Shown here: positions 19,958 through 27,652 of the stretch, piece by piece
How the letters are laid out: every line of letters begins with the position of its first letter
Position numbering within the stretch: position 1 is the stretch's first letter
Assembly: GCA_010093685.1 (NCBI GenBank)
Contig: MU006264.1
Location: forward strand, 1 to 32,400
DNA: 32,400 bases
DNA from: Ophiobolus disseminans
Lineage: Eukaryota > Ascomycota > Dothideomycetes > Pleosporales > Phaeosphaeriaceae
Reading direction: 5' to 3'
Made by a program: the position numbers and the translations under genes
The notes under the pieces: generated by a model
What the model saw: only the letters and a program-made list of their open reading frames with translations
What the model was told of the DNA's origin: nothing
Database searches by the model: none

Positions 19958-20584
19958 GTGACCGCATTTTCTATCGCTGCCCTGGTAGCAGCTGCTAGCG
20001 CACAGGATTCTTACTACAACATCACCTCCAAGCCCTTCCAGCTTGTCCTGACTTCTGCTGATAGCAGCATCAACGACACCGTATCTACGTGCCACACCGG
20101 AGCAGCTCTTGAGTCCCTCTGCCTCTCAAACAGCAACATCACCTCATAGCCAAATCCATCACCGTCTTCCACCTTCAACTTCAACTCTTTAATTTACTCG
20201 CAGAATCCCACCGGCCACACCGAGCTCGGTATCACAGGCATCTTGACATGGTTTTTGCCCACCGCTAACGCTGGTCTAATCTCTTCGTCGGTGTACTTTA
20301 GCTACGATCCTTCCGCGGATTCTGCGGTCTTAATCTTTCAGCCTGGAAGCGACAGGCCCTAGACCCTTGCGTTCAACAACAAGGGCAAGTTGATTGTGCA
20401 GGGCTATGTCAACTAGACTACAAATCCGCCTTCATCCGGTGAGAGTTATGGTCTGAAACGTTGGTTCGCTTGCAGGACCTACTTATCTGGTTACCAGTAC
20501 GACAACCTGGTATGGGGTTTGGGTGCTGGGAAGCCGGAGAACCCGACATGTGTTGCAGTCGACGTCAAGAGGGTGTTTGTGTGA
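19958..20584 (+). pseudogene. broken paralogue of the 21049 secreted-protein gene
   Basis: A single frame of 209 codons ends in TGA at 20582-20584 and is broken by three TAG stops (20147-20149, 20360-20362, 20414-20416). The second replaces what is probably a Trp codon (before TLAF), and the others fit CAG or TGG to TAG. No ATG is present: the frame opens GTG ACC GCA at the exact edge of the AT-rich block. Parallels with the intact neighbour are a signal-peptide-like start (AFSIAALVAAASAQ), the ITSKPFQL segment, four cysteines in matching places, a GITGILTW segment and the ending LGAGKPENPTC...VKRVFV. It looks like a secreted protein that was disabled. The GC-balanced codon use shows it is host sequence, not transposon. 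Confidence 0.85.
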
Positions 20585-21048
20585 GATGCTTCGATGGTGG
20601 GAGACGGAGGCGGTAAAAACTGATGTCACGGTTTACGATAGTGCTATGTAGTCACGACTAATGCTAATACTTTTAATGTACCGTGTGAAGGACTTGGGGT
20701 CTAGTAACGTGCAGTTGAAATTATTAGATTAGATACGTATAAGCGACGTTGCGGTCAGACTCTCAATCGAGCGCGGAGAGGCTCAAGTGCTCTATGCATC
20801 GAAATGTGTCCTGTGTGGTTCTGCAGCAAGGACCTGGACCGGGTAATAGATGCCCTACCTGTAGTACGCGTAATGCGATACTGCAGAAAAATATGAAAGA
20901 TCGAAGTACCAAGTAGGTCTGGCGTATAAATGTAAGTTGTTGTTGCGAATGTTTACGAATGTTTTCATAGCTCTTCGAGACCGACGATCTTGACTTCATC
21001 AGCTCTGCATCATACTAGACGTCGCAAGCCTTCCAACACGCATCCATA
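20585..21048. other. intergenic region upstream of the secreted-protein gene
   Basis: GC-balanced, non-repetitive sequence between the broken paralogue and the intact gene. It should hold the 3' end of the former and the promoter of the latter. A TATAAA is at 20925-20930. A minus-strand open frame at 20763-20999 has no recognisable features and is treated as chance. Confidence 0.6.
20925..20930 (+). promoter_or_regulatory. TATA box candidate for the secreted-protein gene
   Basis: TATAAA lies 119 bases before the ATG at 21049, a plausible distance for a fungal promoter with a leader of roughly 60-90 bases. A C-rich stretch (TTCCAACACGCATCC) immediately precedes the ATG. Confidence 0.4.
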
Positions 21049-21663
21049 ATGAAGGTCGCTTTCTCCATCGCTGCTCTTATTGCAGCCGTCAGCGCGCAAC
21101 CCTACAACGTCACATCCAAGCCTTTCCAGCTCCTGGCGCGCGGCAACTTCTCTGGCCCCATTCGCGTTTGCGACCTTCCAGCCTACAATGAAAGGAGATA
21201 CCAAGTTCTTTGCGTTTGGCCCGACGCTCTCAGTGAAAAACCCGACGGAGGGAACACGTTCAACCTCAATTCCACCACTGGCGCAGAAGCTCCATCCAAT
21301 CGCACCGATCTCGGCACCCCGGGAATACTGCATTGGTGGCACTCTGGTACCAACTCGTACCCGTACCATGAAACTCTCTCATTTCTCGATGGCCAGTTCG
21401 AAGGCTTTGGACGGGAAGATTCGACTCCGTTTATGCGACCTGACAGTGATCGGGGGCCCTCGTGGACGGCCAGTCTTATTGCGTTCAACAAGCAGGACGA
21501 GTTGGTTGTGCTCAACTACCCGGAAACTAAGAGATGGTTCTATTGCCCGCAAAATTTGAGGCGCGGGTTTCGCGATCTCCTCTTGGTCTATGGTATAGGT
21601 GCTGGGAAGCCAGAGAATGGGCCGTGCACTGCTATTGATGGTATCAAGAGGGTATTCATTTGA
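21049..21663 (+). CDS. small secreted protein, four cysteines, effector-like
   Basis: 204 residues, no intron needed, no internal stop. Residues 1-16 (MKVAFSIAALIAAVSA) form a clear signal peptide, with cleavage expected before QPYN. The mature part has four cysteines (near residues 42, 56, 167 and 193), enough for two disulfides, and several N-glycosylation sequons (NVT, NFS, NST, NRT). Conserved landmarks shared with the broken copy upstream are VTSKPFQL, GTPGILHW and IGAGKPENGPC...IKRVFI. The pattern resembles the DUF7907-type secreted proteins I recall from Dothideomycetes; that assignment is from memory and unverified. The function is unknown. A TATA box lies upstream and an AATAAA 110 bases downstream. 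It is the only gene in the window that looks intact, and it sits in a short island between RIP-decayed repeats. Open frames on other strands across it are shadows. Confidence 0.9.
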   Translation: MKVAFSIAALIAAVSAQPYNVTSKPFQLLARGNFSGPIRVCDLPAYNERRYQVLCVWPDALSEKPDGGNTFNLNSTTGAEAPSNRTDLGTPGILHWWHSGTNSYPYHETLSFLDGQFEGFGREDSTPFMRPDSDRGPSWTASLIAFNKQDELVVLNYPETKRWFYCPQNLRRGFRDLLLVYGIGAGKPENGPCTAIDGIKRVFI

Positions 21664-22379
21664 GAGGTACTAAATTGACCCGCATTGAGGTGTTATGCCT
21701 TTGGGCAATATATGGCCGCATGTATACGAATATTATAGTTATTGCAATTGATGTTCGTGCCGTCTTATTGGAAATAAACCCAGCAGCAGTATGTGGGTAG
21801 AGCCATGGTAAATAAGACAAGCGAGAGCCGGCAAATCAACCAGGCTCTTAGCGTCATGCTTAGTAAGCGCGATCCGGTGTTCGATTGAAGGGCTGAACTT
21901 CATTCTCCACACACGGCAAGCAAGCTACTGTCAGAGTCGGCACTAGATGATTACATCAGTACTCCAACGCTTTGACTGAACTATAGACCGAATATGGCGC
22001 GAACGTGTCAACCATGCAGGTGCCCATATATACCTAGGTACAAGAACCGACGCGCGTCGCGCTCACTTCCAGAGCCACAACAACCTCACTCCTCCAGGTT
22101 TTGGCAACTACGGTCCTCAGTGGCGGTAGCCTTGGTTCAAGGACCTCGATAGTGTTCCTGCCTCATGATATCTTCAGAGCACCCTCCTCATTGATCTGTG
22201 ACAGCGTGTCACCTGGATACGCCGTCATGGTACCTTTTACCCTACTGTTACGCGAACATGGATGGTTTCTGGATCCTGCACTCACTTGGTGTAGTGCATG
22301 ACGCAAGCTTCGATTGGTTGTGCGTCGGAATTGCTCGACGAATACCAGTCTTGCCATTCGTCCTACATCGACCGCCCTG
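21664..22379. other. GC-balanced region without a convincing gene
   Basis: Contains the 3' end of the secreted-protein gene (AATAAA at 21773-21778) and about 600 bases of ordinary composition. Short open frames occur on the plus strand (22101-22301, 22198-22380) but have no features. A 190-codon minus-strand frame (22163-22735) overlaps the right part and is discussed with the 22380 gene. Confidence 0.5.
21773..21778 (+). terminator. polyadenylation signal candidate
   Basis: AATAAA 110 bases after the stop of the secreted-protein gene, in a suitable AT-rich 3' region. Confidence 0.45.
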
Positions 22380-22770
22380 ATGTTTCTATCAATATCCTCT
22401 ATCTTCATAGCCTTTCTTTTCCTTGCGCAATATTCTTGGGCGTGAGTACCTTCTCCTCCTTCATCTTCTCTGCAACCTAGCAGCCTGGCAAGAAACGACA
22501 CCTTCCTCTCAGAACTCAAAACGGATATCATCTCCAAAGCGCACACCGCATCGACGGCATCCTCTTCCTCCTCATCCACCACTACTGAGACTTTATCGGC
22601 GATAGCTGGATTGCCACTCTTCAGGACCACCACATTCAAACCCCCGCCGGCCCAGTATGATCTAATTATCCGCCAAATCAGGCGCATCATCCGCGAGCTC
22701 AATCGGAACAACATGTCCTTTGCCGACCTCCACATCAGTATCTACTCTTCCACTAACGCACCTCCTTTCT
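22380..22770 (+). CDS. possible secreted or membrane protein, broken or intron-containing, running into decayed sequence
   Basis: The ATG at 22380 opens MFLSISSIFIAFLFLAQYSW, a good signal peptide or membrane anchor, then meets TGA at 22443-22445. That stop lies inside GTGAGT, a perfect 5' splice site. An intron from 22442 to the AG at 22480 (39 bases, short for a fungus, no clear branch site) would remove it and keep the frame. The frame then continues with a Ser/Thr-rich stretch, a PPPAQYDLIIRQIRRIIREL segment and SFADLHISIYSS, up to TAG at 22770, exactly where composition turns AT-rich. The same frame stays readable beyond that point apart from TAG/TAA. Alternative: an uninterrupted 190-residue minus-strand ORF (22163-22735) with an acidic EEEEDAVDAV patch. 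I cannot decide between them; neither is recognised. Confidence 0.35.
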
Positions 22771-24536
22771 AGCTAATTAATACTCTATATCTAGTCTACA
22801 ATGCGAAGTTGTACATTTTTGTAGATAACTATAGCGAGTTTCTCCCAATAGCTATAGTCTATGTTTACTCGCTTACTAGTACTCTTATAAACAATTTGCT
22901 ATATATTAGAATTAGTAAATTTTTTATATTGCTAAGAAAGTAGTTAGAGTAGAAGGCACCTAGTTCTAAAGTAGATCTATTAGGAGAGAAAAGATATACC
23001 GCGTAACGTAGTTAGTAGAGAGTAAATAGCAAGATTTTTAAGTTTATAGAGCTTTCTTCTAAGCTTTATAAGATAATCTACAAACACGCGTCTAGATTAC
23101 GCCTATATCTACTTGTTATTTCTGTAGAACTTCTAACAACACTCTAGCGCACTTAGAGTTAAAAGTGTATTAGAGACGCAGCTTCTACAATCTAAACGAC
23201 TAGCGCTACTAGAAATACTCTTTCTAGCTTTATTAAAGAGACAACTTCACTATAGTAGATAAGTCTATTTACATTTCTAATATTGCTCTGCTATAAGTTT
23301 GCAAGCAAGTAGAATAAGAGGCACGCTATGCTGTATAGAAGCGAACTTAAAAGTGCTTTATAATACCTAACTATCTTATAGAAGTACTATTAGCAAAGAT
23401 CTCTCTAGGGTTTTACTAGCTTAGTAAGATTATTCTAGACTTTACTATATACAACTAGTTTTACTTTTTTAGTGTTTATACTTACTCTAACTTCTATATT
23501 AATTTAACTAAGTTACTTAGCTACCTTCTTTTAACTTTGCCTAAGAAGGTATATCTGCAGATATAGTTCTAAAGCTCTAATTATAGCTAGTTAGACAGTC
23601 TATAGAGCTTCTTTAGAGATCTTTTATTCTATAAATACTACTAGTAGGTTATCTATATTATAACGTTTATATAGCTATTTATTAGGCTTCTCTACAAAGT
23701 TGTCGTTACAGAAGTAGTAAAGGAGAAGTTAAAGATTAAGTAGAATAGTAGTGCTAAGAACACTACTGTTAATTACTTAGTAGAAAAGCATGCAATTCTT
23801 AGCACTCTGTTATTATATTCGTTAGTTAATCCACTAGGCCTATACCTTAACTTTAAGTGGTCTTTACTAATTACTACTATAGGCTACTAGTTTATTATTA
23901 CTAAACCTTCTATTATATTAATTATAACAGTTGTTACTTTTGTTGTAACAATCTTAGAAAGAGCTAGACTACTAAACAAAGAATAGCTTCGACTATAAGA
24001 GTAACTAAGACATAACTAGAGAACGAGAGAAAGATATATTCTAGAACAACAACTTTTACTTAATAAATAGCCTTATGTATATTAGGTTAGAAGTATTAAA
24101 CTAATAGAAGAAGATAGTACTATAGTAGTGTTTTAAGAACTAGCGCGCCTTAGAACCTAAGACTCTCTACAACCTTAAACCTACAGATTAGATTACTATA
24201 TACACCTATTTTCTCTCTTTACTTCTTCTAGCTTCATGCATTAATAGATTATTAGCTAGCGCAGCTTAAATAAACTACTAGTAGCATTAGCGTTATTTAC
24301 TTTAAGCGTTACCTAGGTATCTTGCAAGGCCGTAGTTAACGTTTAAGATCTCTAGTAGCTAGAGCCTTTTGTAAGTAAAACTATATAACTCTACTAATAA
24401 TAGGTATTAACTAAATATACACGAAAAGAATACCTAATATATAGCCTATAATTTCACGATATTAACTTATAAGGTAGTATTCTACACAATAATACGAGAG
24501 GCACTATTATTAGAATACAACTTTAATATTTACTAG
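22771..24536 (+). pseudogene. long AT-rich decayed coding-like block, product unrecognised
   Basis: The plus-strand frame in phase with the 22380 ORF (for example the segment NAKLYIFVDNYSEFLPIA near 22800-22853) reads for several hundred codons with stops almost only of the TAG/TAA type. One or more frame changes are probable after about 23540. A charged helical stretch (RTRERYILEQQLL near 24025) and many hydrophobic stretches are visible, but RIP-type changes inflate Ile, Leu, Tyr and Phe, so membrane calls are unsafe. No RT, integrase, DDE or helicase motif was found. It ends at the TA where the pogo-type transposon is inserted, and may continue at 26788. Confidence 0.4.
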
Positions 24537-24635
24537 TAACGTGGAGGACCTAATACGTGGTTCACCAGCGAGCGCCCCACCCCAGCGAGCGCCCCAGCGA
24601 ACACCAGCGCGACACCTGCGCAGCAACAACACGTA

Positions 24636-26663
24636 ATGTCTCAACACCACCAAGCTCTGAGACCCTATACTGAAGCTAACGTGCAGCTTGCTATCTTCGA
24701 TATCCAAAGTAATCAAATTCAAAGCCTACAACGCGCTGAGCTAGTCTACAAGGTTCCTCGGAGGACGATACAGCGACGACGCGACGCAACACACTGCCGA
24801 CGCGACTGCGAGCCAAACGTAAAGCGCCTAACAAAGCTAGAGGAGGAGGTAATTGTACAACGTATACTTGAAGAGTCCTTACGAGGCGTACCGCTCTCGA
24901 AGGCCAACGTACGAGATATAGCTGATAGACTGCTAAGAGAGCGTGGTGGGAACTAGGCTGGTAAATTGGGTCTCCACATCGGGTAGCTAAAACCGCAATA
25001 TCTCTACGAGTACCCAGCCGAGTCAAACGATCTGTAGCCCCTTTTGTAGTTCTAGTATAGGTGTATAATTTTGCTATATAATGTTTTGTTATACGTCTAA
25101 TACTGCAAATGTTATTTAGGTACCCAAATCTGAAACACTGGGTCTCCACATAAAACTCCGAACCTAAATAACTTCTGCAGTATTAGACGTATAACAAAAC
25201 ATTATATAGCAAAATTATACACCTATACTAGAACTACCAAAGGGGCTACAGATCGTTTGATTCAGCTGGGTACTCGTAGAGATATTGCGGTTTTAGCTAC
25301 CCGATGTGGAGACCCAATTTACCAGCCTAGTGGGAACCCTACAGGCAAGAACTAGGTTGATAGGTTTATCAAGCGTACGCCTGAGGTGCGCACGCGCTAG
25401 AGCCGTCCGTACGATCACCAGCGAGCCGCCTGCGAGGACCCAGCGACTATCCGTCTGTGGTTTACGCTGGTTCAGTTAATAAAGGAGAAGTATAGTATCG
25501 CAGATGAGGACACATGGAATTTTGACGAGTCTAGCTTCCTTATAGGCAAGATAACCTCTCAGCTCGTAGTAACAGGCTTAGATAAGCCTAGGAAAGCAAA
25601 GAAACTACAGCCTAGCGATCGCGAGTGGGTTACCCTAGTACAAGGCGTTGCTGCGACAGGGCGTGTTATCCTACCCTTCCTTATCTTTGCAGGCAAGGTC
25701 CTTATCTCTACCTAGTACGCTGATCTACCTTGCAACTGGGTTATTAGTGTCTCTCCTACTAGCTGGATTAACAACAAACTTGTGCTGGCGTGGCTTAAGC
25801 ACTTTGACGTCCATACAAAGGCGTCCTCTGCTAGGGCATATAGGCTACTCATTATCAACGGATATGAGAGCTATTGCTTAGTAGAATTCCAGGACTACTG
25901 CAAGGAGAACAAGATCATTGCTCTCTGCTTGCTACCTCACTCGTCGCACCTGCTGCAACCACTTGACATTGTCCCCTACTCGCTGTTGAAGCGCCACTAC
26001 GGCAATGGGATCTCGCTCTTGGCACGCAGCTGTATCCACTATATCAACAAAGACACCTTCCTACTAGCCTTTAAAGCTGCTTTTGAGAAGACATTTACAG
26101 CAGAGAACGTCTGCGCAGGATTTAGAGGCGCTAGGCTAGTCCTATACAACCCAGACGCTGTGTTATCAAAGCTAGATGTACAGCTGCGTACGCCAACGCC
26201 ACCTGCACCAGGCACTGTCGCCTAGGAGGCGCAAACACCGCGCAACGCCCGCGAGATAGAGGCGCAATCTACATTAATCCGAAATCGCATGCGAAACTAT
26301 TAGGGGTCTCTAGCAAGTTCATTAGATCTCTAGGTCAAGCAGTTAAGTAAAGGCGCTTAGCAGATAGCTTATAATATAGTGTTAGTGCAGGAGGAAATAG
26401 GCTGCCTGCGAGACGCTATTAACACGCTTACAAAGCGCAAGACCCGTAAAAGGCGGTATATACGCGTAGAGGAGACTCTGACGGTTGGTGAGGTATCTGA
26501 ACTAATTGCTGAAAAGGAGGGTGGTAGTCGTAAGGGCGGCAAGACGCCTGCAAAGAGGGTGCGCGCAGAGAGGCGCTGCGGTCGTTGCAGCGAGGTTGGA
26601 CACAACTCCCGCACCTGTAAGGTAGAAATAGAGGACGCAGAGAGTAGCGACGATTCTGAATAA
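24636..26663 (+). pseudogene. pogo/Fot1-type transposase with C-terminal zinc knuckle
   Basis: One frame runs from ATG 24636 to TAA 26661-26663. Without the MITE and its second target duplication (384 bases) it is 547 codons, close to Fot1 transposase length. Order: an N-terminal Psq/CENP-B-type helix-turn-helix region (24650-24950, with VYKVPRRTIQRRR and LLRERGGN), the DDE core, and a C-terminal CX2CX4HX4C knuckle (CGRCSEVGHNSRTC, 26577-26618). Catalytic Asp 1 (25524-25526, in WNFDES) and Asp 3 (25965-25967, in LLQPLDIV) are present. Asp 2 is Asn (25857-25859, IINGYES), with 35 residues before Asp 3. Seven in-frame TAG stops: 25353, 25398, 25713, 26223, 26301, 26331, 26358. All changes fit C:G to T:A. 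It is inactive. Confidence 0.9.
24954..25329. mobile_element. 376-bp foldback MITE, copy 2 (hAT-like), inside the transposase
   Basis: Arms 24954-25121 and 25162-25329 (168 bases each) with a 40-base centre. Ends TAGGCTGG...CCAGCCTA. Flanked by the 8-base duplication GTGGGAAC (24946-24953, 25330-25337). Removing the element plus one duplication restores the transposase frame through GGNPTGK, which proves the insertion point and the 8-bp duplication. The centre repeats the terminal word GGGTCTCCACAT. It is nearly free of RIP-type change compared with copy 1. Confidence 0.93.
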
Positions 26664-26787
26664 TACTATTCTATCGCGTATAGTACAGTAATTTGTTGTG
26701 GTGTTGCACTGCGTTACTGCGCAGGCGTCGCGCTGGTGTTCGCTGGGGCGCTCGGTGGGGTGGGGCGCTCGGTGGTGAACCACGTTA

Positions 26788-27381
26788 CTACTTATCTATT
26801 ATTAGTTAAAATTAGAGTAGTTTACGGGTTAGCTAAGCAATAACTAGCTCTATCTTCTAACCGCTTAGCCTAGTGAGACCTTATAGTAAACTATACTCTA
26901 TTATTAGATATTATTATTACTAATACACAGACACTAGTATACCTACTACGCACGCAAGATATTCTTACTTTCTATACTTTTATTATAACTCTAAACTGTA
27001 CCTATATAAGGTCTTCGAGACTCTAGAAACCTAAGCTCTGTAAGCTTCGAGCTACAGCCTATACACTAAAGATCTACGCTAGAGGTAGTATACTATTAAG
27101 TGTAAGTATACTTAGTAATATAGCTCTAAAGCTTCTTTAGGCATAATATTAAGAAGATATTAGCAAAAGTATTTAAGAGAGGTAAAGGCTGCAAGAAGTA
27201 ACACGAGGTAGAAGAGTTAGCGTTAATAATATCTATACTCGCAACTAACAATTACATAGTAGGCGTGTATACAACCCTAATCTTCTTCTGCTATACTTCT
27301 TACTATAGCTAGTAGTTATAGATATTAACGTATTAGAGTTTAGTTGTTAGCTAGAAGGTGTTCTTGTTAACTAGCTAGATT
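26788..27381 (+). other. AT-rich decayed block between the pogo transposon and copia A2
   Basis: No recognisable domain. From about 27180 to 27381 a plus frame is open apart from TAG/TAA (segment LALIISILATNNYIVGVYTT), which suggests former coding sequence. It may be the continuation of 22771-24536 split by the pogo transposon at its TA target. The copia A2 LTR starts at 27382; the five bases before it are AGATT. Confidence 0.4.
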
Positions 27382-27579
27382 TGTTAGATATTAGGGGTGC
27401 TGTGAGGCTACTAACACTAAAAGAAACAGAAGGGGCGGGCACAAGCGCCTTAGCACACTAGTACTAGATCTAACACCTAGTTAAACTCCGCACTTGACTA
27501 GGGAACACTACAACAGAACATTATTATCATCAATTTATGTTATCTATTATTAGGTTTTAATACCTCATCAAATCTAACA
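27382..27579 (+). repeat. 5' LTR of copia A2
   Basis: 198 bp, TGTTAGATATTAGGGGTG to AAATCTAACA, with short inverted TGTTAGAT/ATCTAACA ends. The first internal bases are ATTAAGAGTCTC; no standard TGG-type primer site is seen there. Confidence 0.93.
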
Positions 27580-27652
27580 ATTAAGAGTCTCACTGCCTTT
27601 ACTAAGGCTACCTACTAAGGCTACCTAACAAAAGCTATTCAACAACTACACT

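Larger units (their letters stand above)
24539..26785 (+). mobile_element. pogo/Fot1-type (Tc1/mariner) DNA transposon, interrupted by a MITE
   Basis: The terminal inverted repeats are GC-rich and about 69 bases long: 24555-24623 against 26717-26785, starting ACGTGGTTCACC. The left end has an extra copy of ACGTGG plus 10 bases (24539-24554). Counting from 24539, the element is flanked by TA on both sides (24537-24538, 26786-26787), as expected for this superfamily. Without the 384 bases of MITE plus duplication it would be 1863 bp, the size of Fot1-like elements. Its base composition is much less decayed than the sequence around it, so it looks young relative to the RIP of the host block. Confidence 0.88.

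Noticed and set aside
21010..21559. Three other open frames overlapping the secreted-protein gene (minus 21010-21369, minus 21183-21515, plus 21080-21559)
   Set aside because: They lack signal peptides or domains. The 21049 frame has a signal peptide, a paralogue with the same frame, and conserved cysteines.
24691..25149. Minus-strand 152-residue frame across the transposase start and the MITE
   Set aside because: It crosses the transposase N-terminus antisense and half of the MITE palindrome. It is an artefact of low stop density.
24954..25329. Reading the MITE as a Tc1/mariner-type element with a TA duplication
   Set aside because: TA does flank a shorter version, but both copies show 8-bp direct repeats outside TAG..CTA ends, and only the 8-bp model restores the transposase frame.
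26502..26783. Minus-strand 93-residue frame at the pogo 3' end
   Set aside because: It is antisense to the transposase zinc knuckle and runs through the terminal inverted repeat.
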